Source: Bradyrhizobium hereditatis
Lineage (GTDB): Bacteria; Pseudomonadota; Alphaproteobacteria; Rhizobiales; Xanthobacteraceae
DNA: 64,000 bases
Direction: 5' to 3'
Assembly: GCF_020329435.1 (NCBI RefSeq)
Contig: NZ_JAGKJK010000014.1
Location: forward strand, 62,001 to 126,000
Position 1 is the stretch's first letter; the number at the start of each line of letters is the position of its first letter. The translations under genes were made by a program, and so were the position numbers. A model generated the notes under the pieces. It did no database searches, was not told where the DNA came from, and saw only the letters and a list, made by a program, of their open reading frames with translations. Shown here one piece after another: positions 1 to 8,345 of this stretch.

Positions 1-90
1 CCTTTCCTGTTTCTTCCCTTCTTCCACGAGGGAGAAGGTAAGTTTGCGTGAGCCTTTTCATCCTCGACCGCCTCGGCTAAACCCCGCGCC

Positions 91-852
91 ATGAATCGGA
101 CCGGACTTGTCATCGCGTTGGGCCTATCGCTCGTCATCGGACTGCTGTTCGGGATCTACCCCGAGCTCGATCTGAAGCTCGCGGCATTGTTCTACGATCC
201 CGCAACTGCCTCGTTTCCATCGAAACAGAACGGGCTTTATGCTTTCGCGCGCGATGCCGCGATGTGGATCGCCTGGGCGCTGGCATTGCCGGCGCTGTTC
301 GCGATTGTCGCAAAGCTGTTGCGGCCGGACAGGCCGATGCTGATGCCCGGACGCGCGGCGGTGTTTCTGCTGGTCACGATCCTGCTCTCTGCGGTTGTGC
401 TGACCAACCTCACCTTCAAGAGCTATTGGGGCCGGCCGCGGCCCGTCGTGGTGACGGAGTTCAAAGGTCCCTGGAAATTCGTGCCGTGGTGGGATCCGCG
501 CGGCGAATGCGGGCGCAACTGCTCGTTTTTCTCGGGCGAGGGCGCCACTGCGTTCTGGACCTATGCCCCCGCAGCCCTGACGCCGCCGGCCTGGCGGCCT
601 CTCGCCTATGTGGCGGCGACCGTGTTCGGGGCCGCCACCAGCGGGCTGCGGATGGCGTTCGGCGGGCATTTCTTTACCGACGTCGCCGCGGCTGGCCTCG
701 TCAGCTTCTTCGTGATCTGGCTGGCCTATGCCTGGATCTACCGCTGGCCGTCGACCCGGCTGACGGATGCGCAGATCGAGGCCGGACTGGCGCGCTGGGG
801 CCGGCCCGGCTACCGCCTGTGGCGGCGCTGGCGTCGACGTGCGGCGGCGTAA
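91..852 (+). CDS. PAP2-family membrane phosphatase (LpxE-like group)
   Basis: The product is a 253-residue integral membrane protein with several hydrophobic segments (about residues 5-22, 55-75, 88-108, 168-185 and 200-218). The three PAP2 blocks are present: K110 to R115-P116 in KSYWGRPRP, a second block around S148-G-E150, and a third with R187, H193 and D197. In canonical PAP2 enzymes the second block is PSGH; here Glu replaces the His. The family removes phosphate from lipid substrates such as lipid A, phosphatidylglycerophosphate or undecaprenyl pyrophosphate, with the active site on the periplasmic side. The substrate cannot be read from sequence. The C-terminus is Arg-rich and probably cytoplasmic. 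The ATG start has no obvious ribosome binding site. argG follows 112 bp downstream on the same strand and has its own ribosome binding site. Confidence 0.85.
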   Translation: MNRTGLVIALGLSLVIGLLFGIYPELDLKLAALFYDPATASFPSKQNGLYAFARDAAMWIAWALALPALFAIVAKLLRPDRPMLMPGRAAVFLLVTILLSAVVLTNLTFKSYWGRPRPVVVTEFKGPWKFVPWWDPRGECGRNCSFFSGEGATAFWTYAPAALTPPAWRPLAYVAATVFGAATSGLRMAFGGHFFTDVAAAGLVSFFVIWLAYAWIYRWPSTRLTDAQIEAGLARWGRPGYRLWRRWRRRAAA

Positions 853-964
853 TTCGATCCCGGCCGCGAGGCGCCATTAAACACGTGCCCACAGCTACGA
901 AATTTGTTATTCGCGCCGTCAAGCCGCAACCGGCATCCGCCCATTTCGACCGATTGGAAGCCCT

Positions 965-2302
965 ATGAGTACGATTCTGAAAAGCCTGCCCAAGGGGGAA
1001 AAAGTCGGCATCGCTTTCTCGGGCGGTCTCGATACCAGCGCGGCGCTGCTCTGGATGAAGCAGAAGGGCGCGCGCGTCTTTGCCTATACCGCCAATCTCG
1101 GCCAGCCCGACGAGACCGACTACGACGAGATCCCACGCAAGGCGATGGAATTCGGCGCCGAGAAAGCCCGCCTGGTGGACTGCCGCACGCAGCTCGTCCA
1201 CGAAGGCATCGCCGCAATCCAGTCAGGCGCCTTCCACGTCTCGACCGGGGGCATCGCGTATTTCAACACGACACCGCTCGGCCGCGCCGTAACCGGCACG
1301 ATGCTGGTAGCGGCCATGAAGGAGGATGGCGTCAACATCTGGGGCGATGGCTCCACCTACAAGGGCAACGACATCGAGCGATTCTATCGCTACGGCCTTT
1401 TGACCAATCCGAGCCTGCGGATCTACAAGCCCTGGCTCGACCAGCTCTTCATCGACGAGCTCGGTGGTCGCGCAGAGATGTCGGCGTTTATGACCGCCAA
1501 CGGTTTCGCGTACAAGATGAGCGCCGAAAAGGCGTACTCGACCGACAGCAACATCCTCGGCGCAACGCATGAGGCCAAGGATCTCGAACGCCTCGACAGC
1601 GGCATCAAGATCGTCAATCCAATCATGGGCGTGCCGTTCTGGCGCGACGACTGCGCGGTCAAGGCCGAACAGGTCGTGGTGCGTTTCGAGGAAGGCCAGC
1701 CTGTTGCGCTGGACGGGCAAACGTTTGCCGATCCGGTTGCGCTGTTCCTCGAAGCCAACGCTATCGGCGGCCGGCATGGCCTTGGCATGAGCGACCAGAT
1801 CGAGAACCGGATCATCGAGGCGAAGAGCCGCGGCATTTATGAAGCGCCTGGCATGGCGCTGTTGCACATCGCCTATGAGCGCTTGGTCACCGGCATCCAC
1901 AACGAAGACACCATCGAGCAGTACCGCATCAGCGGCATGCGCCTCGGCCGGCTGCTCTACCAGGGGCGCTGGTTCGATTCCCAGGCGCTAATGCTGCGTG
2001 AAACCGCGCAGCGCTGGGTGGCCCGCGCCGTCACCGGCGAGGTGACGCTCGAACTGCGCCGCGGCAACGACTACTCGATCCTGAATACCGAGAGCCCGAA
2101 CCTGACCTATCAGCCGGAGCGGCTCAGCATGGAGAAGGTCGAGGACGCCGCATTCATGCCGGCCGACCGCATCGGCCAGCTCACCATGCGCAATCTCGAC
2201 ATTGCCGACACCCGCGCCAAGCTGAAGCTCTATTCGGATACGGGCTTGCTGTCCGGCAGCGAAGGCTCGGAGATCTTCAAGCTCGAAAGCGACAAGGGCT
2301 GA
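965..2302 (+). CDS. argG: Argininosuccinate synthase, long (E. coli-type) form
   Basis: ArgG joins citrulline and aspartate with ATP to give argininosuccinate, the penultimate step of arginine synthesis in the cytoplasm. The N-terminal ATP-pyrophosphatase loop AFSGGLDTS lies at residues 17-25. Long conserved blocks follow, including YTANLGQPDE, GDGSTYKGNDIERF and SDQIENRIIEAKSRG. At 445 residues it fits the longer class represented by E. coli ArgG (447) rather than the roughly 400-residue class common in other bacteria. Remembered E. coli sequence matches it over most of its length. A GGAAG ribosome binding site lies 6-7 bases before the ATG. No other arg gene is near. The identification is very secure. 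Confidence 0.97.
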   Translation: MSTILKSLPKGEKVGIAFSGGLDTSAALLWMKQKGARVFAYTANLGQPDETDYDEIPRKAMEFGAEKARLVDCRTQLVHEGIAAIQSGAFHVSTGGIAYFNTTPLGRAVTGTMLVAAMKEDGVNIWGDGSTYKGNDIERFYRYGLLTNPSLRIYKPWLDQLFIDELGGRAEMSAFMTANGFAYKMSAEKAYSTDSNILGATHEAKDLERLDSGIKIVNPIMGVPFWRDDCAVKAEQVVVRFEEGQPVALDGQTFADPVALFLEANAIGGRHGLGMSDQIENRIIEAKSRGIYEAPGMALLHIAYERLVTGIHNEDTIEQYRISGMRLGRLLYQGRWFDSQALMLRETAQRWVARAVTGEVTLELRRGNDYSILNTESPNLTYQPERLSMEKVEDAAFMPADRIGQLTMRNLDIADTRAKLKLYSDTGLLSGSEGSEIFKLESDKG

Positions 2303-2330
2303 GAGGCTCCTGTCCCGGACGCGAGGCAGC

Positions 2331-2411
2331 GCGTAGGGGTAGAGCGCAGCGAAACCCATCAATCCATCCGCGGAGAAATGATGGGTATCGCTTCGCTCCA
2401 CCCATCCTACG
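2331..2411. repeat. Intergenic palindromic element, GTAGG-type
   Basis: This is a long imperfect inverted repeat between argG and the alkaline phosphatase gene. The left arm (2331-2360) begins GCGTAGGGGTAGAGCGCAGC. The right arm (2378-2411) ends CGCTCCACCCATCCTAC and is largely its reverse complement. The arms share AACCCATC / GATGGGTA near the centre. A related element, with GTAGGGTGGGC arms, lies at 34386-34479. It could act as a transcript 3' structure for argG. Confidence 0.7.
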
Positions 2412-2522
2412 ATGCTCCGAGCCCGTTATGGACTCGTCATCCGAGACAGATAGATTTGCTCGCCTGAATTGCGGAGCAGCCGCGGACGCTGCCCGCTCCG
2501 TGTGTCCGAACGGAGCCTCATC

Positions 2523-4277
2523 ATGATCAAGCCTGTCAGCATCACCCTCGGCCTCCTGCTTTCGGCGTCAGCAGCCAATGCCCAGACGATCTATCCCATC
2601 GACCGCGCCGAAATTCTTTCCGGCGCGCAGTTCGACTTCAAGGTGGAGTTTCCCGACAAGGTCGATCCGGCGAAGCTGAAGGTGACGGTCAACGGTCAGG
2701 ACTATGCCACCGCCTTCGGCCGGGCCGGAACTTTCGTCGAGCGTGAGGATGGCAAGGATCAGTCGGCGCTGATGCTCCGCGATGTCGCGCTGACCGCGCC
2801 CGGCCCTGTCGTCGTCGAAGCTGGTGACGGCACGCGAAGCCGCAAGGTGACATGGTCCGTCTACGACACGCCCCCGCGCAAGGCGAAGAACGTTATCCTG
2901 TTCATCGGCGACGGCATGTCGCCCGCCCATCGTGTGGCGGCACGGCTGCTTTCCAAGGGCATCGCCGAAGGCAAGAGCCTAGGCAAGCTTGCGATCGACG
3001 ACATGCCACATATGGCGCTGGTGGCGACCGCCGGCTCCGATTCGATCATCACCGATTCCGCGAACTCGGCGAGCGCCTATGCCACCGGCCACAAGAGCGC
3101 CGTCAATGCGATGGGCGTCTACGCGGATCGCACCAAGGACCCGCTCGACGATCCCAAGGTCGAAACCATTGCGAGCCTCGTCAAGCGCCGGCTCAACATG
3201 GCTGTCGGCATCGTCAGCAACACCGAGATCGAGGATGCAACACCCGCGGCGATGCTGGCCCATACCCGCCGCCGCGCCGAGTACGATCCGATCGTCGAGC
3301 AATATTTCGCGGCCAAGCCCGAGGTGTTGCTCGGCGGCGGCAGCGCCAATTTCCTGCCAAAGGCTGCGTCCGGAAAGCGCAAGGATGATGTCGATTATAT
3401 CGCCCGCTTCCGTGAGGCCGGCTATCCCTTCGCGACCACCGCGGGCGAGCTGAACGCGCTCGCGGCAAAGCCGGAGACGCGCCGGTTGCTCGGTCTATTC
3501 GCCGCCGGGAACATGGATGGCGCGCTCGACCGCAAATTCCTTAAAGGAGGCGGCGTCAAGAAATTCCCCGAGCAGCCCGACCTGACCGAACAGGTTGAGG
3601 CAGCCTTGAATGTGCTTTCAAGGAACGAGGCCGGCTTCTTCCTGATGGTGGAGTCCGGAATGATCGACAAATACGCGCATCTGCTCGACATGGAGCGCGC
3701 GGTCTATGACACCATCATGCTGGATAATTCCGTTCGCCTCGCCAAGGACTGGGCGAGCAAGCGCGGCGACGACACCCTGATCCTGGTTGTGGCTGACCAC
3801 AACCATCCCAACAGCCTTGTCGGCACTATCAATGACGATATGAGCGCGACGCCGAACGTGCCGTTCCGCGAGCGCGTCGGCGTCTACGACAAGGCCGGCT
3901 TCCCGAATTATCCGGCGCCCGATGCGGAAGGCTATCCGTCGCGCGTCGACGTCAGCCGGCGGCTCGCCATCTTCTCGGCCAGCCTTCCGGACCACTACGA
4001 GACCTTCCGCCCCAAGCTCGACGATCCGAACGCGCCGACCGTAAAGGGCGACGAGGCCGGAACGTTCAAGGCCAATGACAAATACAAGGACGTCCCCGGC
4101 GCGGTGCTGCGGCCGGGCAACCTGCCGGCGATGATTGGTGCGAGCGTGCATTCCGGCGAGGACGTTATCCTGACCGCGATGGGCCCCGGCAGCGAACGGG
4201 TGCGGGGCTCGATGGACAATACCGAAGTCTTTCGCGTGATGGCGGAGGCGCTCGGTCTTGCCGCGGTAGGACGGTGA
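2523..4277 (+). CDS. Secreted alkaline phosphatase (PhoA superfamily)
   Basis: The product is a 584-residue metal-dependent phosphomonoesterase of the alkaline phosphatase superfamily, exported by an N-terminal signal peptide (about residues 1-20, ending SAANA). Metal and catalytic blocks are clear: ILFIGDGMSP with D130; TDSANSASAYATGHKS with the predicted Ser nucleophile S179; a metal-binding stretch MVESGMIDKYAH; VVADHNH; and a C-terminal VHSGEDV. Residues 30-110 form an extra N-terminal domain. The ATG at 2523 is preferred over an upstream TTG at 2469 because it begins the signal peptide and has a GGAG about 7 bases before it. The gene converges on the TetR gene, with an inverted repeat between them. 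Phosphate control is likely for the family, but no Pho box was identified. Confidence 0.9.
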   Translation: MIKPVSITLGLLLSASAANAQTIYPIDRAEILSGAQFDFKVEFPDKVDPAKLKVTVNGQDYATAFGRAGTFVEREDGKDQSALMLRDVALTAPGPVVVEAGDGTRSRKVTWSVYDTPPRKAKNVILFIGDGMSPAHRVAARLLSKGIAEGKSLGKLAIDDMPHMALVATAGSDSIITDSANSASAYATGHKSAVNAMGVYADRTKDPLDDPKVETIASLVKRRLNMAVGIVSNTEIEDATPAAMLAHTRRRAEYDPIVEQYFAAKPEVLLGGGSANFLPKAASGKRKDDVDYIARFREAGYPFATTAGELNALAAKPETRRLLGLFAAGNMDGALDRKFLKGGGVKKFPEQPDLTEQVEAALNVLSRNEAGFFLMVESGMIDKYAHLLDMERAVYDTIMLDNSVRLAKDWASKRGDDTLILVVADHNHPNSLVGTINDDMSATPNVPFRERVGVYDKAGFPNYPAPDAEGYPSRVDVSRRLAIFSASLPDHYETFRPKLDDPNAPTVKGDEAGTFKANDKYKDVPGAVLRPGNLPAMIGASVHSGEDVILTAMGPGSERVRGSMDNTEVFRVMAEALGLAAVGR

Positions 4278-4294
4278 GGGCTTGCCGGGAATTC

Positions 4295-4341
4295 GTGTCC
4301 CGGACGCGATGCAGCGCGCCAGCGCTGCGTCCGGGGCACGA
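4295..4341. terminator. Inverted repeat between convergent genes, probable terminator or REP-like hairpin
   Basis: The arms GTGTCCCGGACGC and GCGTCCGGGGCAC (about 4295-4307 and 4327-4341) flank a smaller GC-rich inner pairing, in the gap between the alkaline phosphatase gene and the convergent tetR gene. There is no long T run, so it may be a 3'-end-protecting repeat rather than an intrinsic terminator. The phrase TCCCGGACGCG also occurs at 2312 and 55727, which suggests a repeat family. Confidence 0.5.
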
Positions 4342-4355
4342 GGCCACTACGATGG

Positions 4356-4988
4356 TTAGGGCGCAAACATCAGCTTGATGCAGCTCCGGAACAGCATGAT
4401 CTGCCGCTCCAGCTTCTTCGGATCGTTCAACGTCTTGGACATGATGATGGCGCCGTCGACGATGCAGGACAGCATGTCGGCGACATCGTCGAGATCGACT
4501 GGCTCTCTCGGAGGATAGATCGCGGCTATGCCGTCGAGAATCGTGCGGAAGCGCGCATTCCAGTCTCGCACCGACTGCGCGGTCAGTTCGCGCACTTCGC
4601 GATCGAACAGCCGCTCCTGATAGCAGATGCTGGCGATCAGGCAGCCGGGATGGCCGCTCGGCAGATCGGCCATCGTTTCGGCGAGCAGCTTCAGCGAAAT
4701 CAGAAAGGCCTGCAGCGGATCGTCGGAAAGCGCGCGGCCGCGGGCGAAGATTTCGTCGAACAGCTGGTCGTTGGTCGCGACGTAGCGGCGGAGCATCTCG
4801 CGCGCGAGCGCATTCTTGTCCTTGAAATGGTAGAAGAAGCCGCTCTTGGTGAGGCCGGCCTCGGCGATCACTTCCTCGATCGAGGTGGCGCCAAATCCCT
4901 TGGAGAGAACGGCCGCCTCCGCGATTTCGAGAATTCGCTCGCGTGTGGCCTCGCCCTTGCTCAACCGGGGCTCCATAACTGTACTCAT
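4356..4988 (-). CDS. TetR/AcrR-family transcriptional regulator
   Basis: The product is a 210-residue one-component repressor. The N-terminal TetR helix-turn-helix is clear: RERILEIAEAAVLSKGFGATS, then EEVIAEAGLTKSGFFYHFKDK at about residues 30-60. The C-terminal ligand domain carries Cys residues (GCLIASICYQ) seen in the TetR_C subgroup with AcrR or NemR-like members. The ATG at 4988 is chosen because a GGAG sits about 9 bases upstream; an in-frame ATG four codons later is an alternative. It is divergent from the homocysteine methyltransferase-family gene across a 200-bp gap with inverted repeats, so local control of that gene is likely. The ligand is unknown. Confidence 0.88.
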   Translation of the reverse strand: MSTVMEPRLSKGEATRERILEIAEAAVLSKGFGATSIEEVIAEAGLTKSGFFYHFKDKNALAREMLRRYVATNDQLFDEIFARGRALSDDPLQAFLISLKLLAETMADLPSGHPGCLIASICYQERLFDREVRELTAQSVRDWNARFRTILDGIAAIYPPREPVDLDDVADMLSCIVDGAIIMSKTLNDPKKLERQIMLFRSCIKLMFAP

Positions 4989-5006
4989 GGTACGGTTTCT
5001 CCGCCT

Positions 5007-5030
5007 GCGGCAGCGCGGCGGCACTGCCGC
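5007..5030. promoter_or_regulatory. Candidate operator: inverted repeat in the divergent tetR/methyltransferase gap
   Basis: A perfect 7-bp inverted repeat GCGGCAG...CTGCCGC with a 10-base spacer lies just upstream of the tetR start. A second weaker one (AATTC-N10-GAATT, about 5033-5052) lies next to it. TetR proteins typically bind such sites in divergent gaps and repress both genes. Assignment to this regulator is inference. Confidence 0.35.
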
Positions 5031-5188
5031 TCAATTCCCAACCATTTGAATTCGTATCGCTTTGCGGCTTCTGGTTCATCCGCACCACGAGCCGCCTAGG
5101 CCCCCGCGACACTATGAGGCACCAACATCGCCGGACCCAATCGATGCGGGCGAGACGTATCGAAGTTCCCATTCGCGGAGATCTTGAA

Positions 5189-6145
5189 ATGGCCAAATAT
5201 CGAGACGCCCTGCCGCAGCACCGCGGCGGCATTTTCCTCACCGATGGCGGCATGGAAACCACGCTGATCTTCCACGAAGGCGTGGATCTGCCGCACTTTG
5301 CCGCCTTCGTGCTGCTCGACAGCGCCGACGGACGGCAGAAGCTGAAACAGTATTATGAGTCCTATCTGTCGGTAGCGCGCAACCATGGCACGGGCTTCGT
5401 GCTCGACAGCCCGACATGGCGCGCCAATCCGGACTGGGGCGCCAAGCTCGGCTACGACGCAGACGCGCTGAAAGCGATCAACGTCCGTTCGATTGCATTT
5501 CTGGAGGAACTGCGCGCCGGCTGGGAGCGGCCGGGCGCTCCTTGCGTGATCAGCGGCGCCATCGGTCCGCGCGGCGACGGCTACAAGGCGGGCAACATGG
5601 ATGCTGCCGAGGCCGAAGATTATCATCGGGCGCAGATCGCGGCCTTCGCTGAGGGCGGCGCCGATATGGTCACCGCCTATACGCTCAACAACGTTAACGA
5701 AGCGATCGGCATCGCGCGCGCAGCGCGGTCGCAAGGGATTCCGGCGGCCATCTCGTTCACTGTGGAAACCAATGGCCGCCTGGTGAAAGGAGAAACGTTG
5801 CGTGAGGCGATCGAGACCGTGGATCGCGAGACCGACGGTGCGCCCGAATACTTCCTGATCAACTGCGCGCACCCAACGCATTTCGAAGACGCGTTGAAGG
5901 CGGGTGAAGCCTGGACCGAACGTATCCATGGCATCAGGGCCAACGCCTCGACAAAGAGCCATGCCGAACTCGACGAATCCGAAACGCTCGATGCGGGTGA
6001 TCCGGCCGATCTCGGGCGGCGTTATGTTGCGCTCAGGAGCGCGTTTCCCACGATGCGCATTCTTGGCGGCTGCTGTGGCACCGATCACCGGCACGCCGCA
6101 GCGATTTGCGAGGCCTGCGTGCCGCCGCGCGCCCTCAGCGCCTGA
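5189..6145 (+). CDS. Homocysteine S-methyltransferase-family protein
   Basis: The product is a 318-residue TIM-barrel enzyme of the homocysteine S-methyltransferase (pfam02574) family. It opens with FLTDGGMETTLIF (7-19). The zinc ligands expected for thiol activation are present as C226 in NCAHP and C295-C296 in GGCCGTD. The family moves a methyl group from donors such as S-methylmethionine or betaine to homocysteine, making methionine; the donor here is not known. The ATG at 5189 is preferred to an upstream start because GGAG lies 8 bases before it and the conserved domain begins just after. A strong bidirectional hairpin follows the stop. The divergent TetR gene suggests inducible expression. 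Confidence 0.85.
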   Translation: MAKYRDALPQHRGGIFLTDGGMETTLIFHEGVDLPHFAAFVLLDSADGRQKLKQYYESYLSVARNHGTGFVLDSPTWRANPDWGAKLGYDADALKAINVRSIAFLEELRAGWERPGAPCVISGAIGPRGDGYKAGNMDAAEAEDYHRAQIAAFAEGGADMVTAYTLNNVNEAIGIARAARSQGIPAAISFTVETNGRLVKGETLREAIETVDRETDGAPEYFLINCAHPTHFEDALKAGEAWTERIHGIRANASTKSHAELDESETLDAGDPADLGRRYVALRSAFPTMRILGGCCGTDHRHAAAICEACVPPRALSA

Positions 6146-6151
6146 TGAAAA

Positions 6152-6179
6152 AAATGGCCGGGATCGCTCCCGGCCATTT
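6152..6179. terminator. Intrinsic terminator hairpin
   Basis: AAATGGCCGGGA and TCCCGGCCATTT form a 12-bp stem around a short loop, 6 bases after the methyltransferase stop. It carries A and T runs on either side, so it could work in both directions. Confidence 0.85.
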
Positions 6180-6204
6180 CAGTTGATGAGCAATCGCCGA
6201 GAGC

Positions 6205-6291
6205 CCGGTCCTGATTCAATCAGAACCGGACTCTCGATTTCGTTTGACGCGTTTCTTGACGCGAACCGGTGTCCACTTCGCTTGAAAACGC
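6205..6291. repeat. Rhizobial-type intergenic repeat with GAACCGGTGTCCACTTCGC core
   Basis: A hairpin CCGGTCCTGATT / AATCAGAACCGG (6205-6229) is followed by TTTGACGCGTTTCTTGACGC and a core GAACCGGTGTCCACTTCGCT, ending GAAAACGCT. From memory, close variants of this string are very common between genes in Bradyrhizobium and relatives. It sits directly 3' of the OmpA-domain gene, so it may also end that transcript. Confidence 0.6.
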
Positions 6292-6292
6292 T

Positions 6293-8164
6293 TCAGCGCG
6301 GCGGCGCGGTGCCGGGCGGGGGCGGCGGCAGCGATGCCTGTCCGCCGTTGAGCAGCGGCGTGATGTTGCGGATGGTGACACGCCGATTGATCGCGCTCGG
6401 CCCGTCGACCTGCTCCTTCAGATACTGCTCGCCATAACCTTGCGAGGTGAGGTTTTCCGCGGGCACGTTGAACTGCTGCGTCAGCAAGGTGGCCGCGGAT
6501 TCGGCGCGGCGGTCCGACAGCGACAGATTGTCGACGTCGTTGCCGACCGCGTCGGTGTGGCCCTCGATCAGGAACACCACGCGCGGATTTTGCTGGATAG
6601 CGCGGTTGATGCCGTCGGCGATCACCTGCAGCTTCGCCGCCTGATCGGGCGGAATCTCCCACGATCCGGTTGCGAAGTTGATGGTGTTGACGTCGATGCT
6701 GGGCATGCGTTGCCGCACCGTCGGGCTGTAGCGGATTTCGTCCAGCGTGTAGCGCCGCTCGATGTGGTCCACCGGCGGGGCCATCAGGGTCTCGTAGATC
6801 ACCTCCGGCTCCGCTTCCTGCGCGTCGACGATGTAGCGATTGTAGGGGATGCGGACCGTCGGCGGCGGCAGCGCAACGAAGAAGCCGCCTACGGCGCGCG
6901 GATCGCGGTAGCTGTTGTCGATGATGATGATCTCGCGACCGCGCTCGTCGCGGCGGATACGGCGCAGCAACTGGCCGTCGCGGCCGGTCACCGTAATCAC
7001 CTGCGTGCCATCGGGCCTGATCACGACGGTGCGGGTCTCGCCGCCGACGGTCTGGGTCTGGATGTCACGCGCGCCATAGCGGAAGCGGTCGACCTCGCTG
7101 TGGCGGACATATTGCTGGCCGCCGGGATCGCGAATGATGATCCGGCCCGGTTCGGTGATGATGGTGCGGCCGCCCTGCTGGGTCTCGCGGCGCTGACCGC
7201 GGAAGTCGTCCAGCCGCTGCGGGCCTGCAACGGCAGCGCCGGGTGCGACAGGCCGCAGGCTATCCGCCGCGGGTGGTGGTGGCGGCGGCAGCGGTGCGGT
7301 GACCTGAGGCGCTTGGCGGAAGGCCGGTGCGACGGTCGGCGGTGCATTCTGAACCCGGCCAGCCGGCGGCGTGGCGGCCGGCGTGCCCGGCACGGCGGTT
7401 GGCGCCGCGGGGGCTGTGCCTGCCGGAGCCGTCGGAGCGCCGGCGCTCGGCGCGGGGCTCGTCGCCGGCGCGGGGGTTGCGGCCGGGGCGGCCGCGCCCG
7501 GCGCGGGCGGAGTCGGAGCCCCTGGCCGTCCCGTCGGTGCGGTCGGCGCGGTTGTCGGTGCGCCCGCGCTCGGAGGAGGTGTCGGCGCGCCAGGGCGCGG
7601 CGGTGGCGCCGTAGTCGTGCTTCCGCCGGGTGGCGGGGCAGCGGTCGGCGCAGCTTGCGGCGCCGGCGTGGCGGCAGGGGCCGGCGGCTGCTTGGCGCCA
7701 GCTGGTGGGGGCGGCGGCGGTACAGGCGATGGCGATGGCGTCGCCTTCTGAGCTGCAGGCGGCGGCGGTGGCGGAGTCGGCGCAGCAGGTTGCTTCGGCG
7801 CGGCAGGCGCGGCCGCCGGCGGAGGTGGCGTCGGCGTCGGGCGCGCAGGTGCAGCCGCTGGAGGTGGTGGAGGCGCTGGCGGTGCCTTCGGCGCGGCAGC
7901 CGGCGGCGGAGGCGCTGCCGGACGCGGGGGTGCGGCGGCCGGAGGTGGCGGGGCAGGCGGCGCCGGCGCCTTTGGCGCTGCGGCCGGCGGTGGAGCGCCT
8001 GGGGCACCCTTCGGCGCCTCCTTCGGTCTGCCGGGCGGGCCTTCGTCCTTGTCCTTGGCTTGCGCCACGACAAGCGGAGCGGTCTGCGCATGCGATGTGG
8101 AAGTCGCGAACTGCGTCGCCGTCAACGCGGTCGTGGCGAGCAGCAGGATGCGAAGCTTGGTCAT
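6293..8164 (-). CDS. OmpA-domain protein with long Pro/Ala-rich linker
   Basis: The product is a 623-residue exported envelope protein. It has a signal peptide (residues 1-27, ending SHAQ), then about 260 residues almost entirely of Pro, Ala, Gly and Thr (about 43-305). A middle region follows with QGGRTIITEPGRIIIRD and nearby repeats, seen in several rhizobial OmpA proteins. The C-terminal OmpA peptidoglycan-binding domain starts near residue 495 (INFATGSWEI) and includes EGHTDAVG, LSLSDRRAES and QGYGEQYL. The last domain normally binds diaminopimelate in peptidoglycan. The linker could span the periplasm. AAGGA precedes the ATG. The opposite strand shows long open frames only because of GC bias. 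Confidence 0.85.
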   Translation of the reverse strand: MTKLRILLLATTALTATQFATSTSHAQTAPLVVAQAKDKDEGPPGRPKEAPKGAPGAPPPAAAPKAPAPPAPPPPAAAPPRPAAPPPPAAAPKAPPAPPPPPAAAPARPTPTPPPPAAAPAAPKQPAAPTPPPPPPAAQKATPSPSPVPPPPPPAGAKQPPAPAATPAPQAAPTAAPPPGGSTTTAPPPRPGAPTPPPSAGAPTTAPTAPTGRPGAPTPPAPGAAAPAATPAPATSPAPSAGAPTAPAGTAPAAPTAVPGTPAATPPAGRVQNAPPTVAPAFRQAPQVTAPLPPPPPPAADSLRPVAPGAAVAGPQRLDDFRGQRRETQQGGRTIITEPGRIIIRDPGGQQYVRHSEVDRFRYGARDIQTQTVGGETRTVVIRPDGTQVITVTGRDGQLLRRIRRDERGREIIIIDNSYRDPRAVGGFFVALPPPTVRIPYNRYIVDAQEAEPEVIYETLMAPPVDHIERRYTLDEIRYSPTVRQRMPSIDVNTINFATGSWEIPPDQAAKLQVIADGINRAIQQNPRVVFLIEGHTDAVGNDVDNLSLSDRRAESAATLLTQQFNVPAENLTSQGYGEQYLKEQVDGPSAINRRVTIRNITPLLNGGQASLPPPPPGTAPPR

Positions 8165-8308
8165 GATATCCTTGGTCCCCGAAGATAGGCTGACAGCAAC
8201 GGAAGGGCCCTCATTGACATGTCAGTTGGTCGATGAGCGGCTAATCATTAGGCCGGATTGTGGCGGCCTACAAATGGTCGAGTGCTATTTATTTCATTAG
8301 CGCAATGG

Positions 8309-8345
8309 GTTGCATTCATTGCGCGTTCAGGAGAGGCATTCATCC
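8309..8345. promoter_or_regulatory. CATTCAT/CGTTCA direct-repeat motif
   Basis: TGCATTCATTGCGCGTTCAG is followed by a further GGCATTCAT. Nearly the same string, TGCATTCATGGCGCGTTCAC, recurs at 40263-40282, and a looser version lies at 39328-39367. Those copies are upstream of exported low-complexity protein genes. Here the nearest promoter is that of the OmpA-domain gene, about 145 bp away on the opposite strand, so the motif is reversed relative to that gene. Confidence 0.4.

Noticed and set aside
6269..8188. 639-codon frame opposite the OmpA-domain gene
   Set aside because: It is Arg/Gly-rich nonsense over the Pro/Ala repeat; the other strand has a signal peptide and an OmpA domain.
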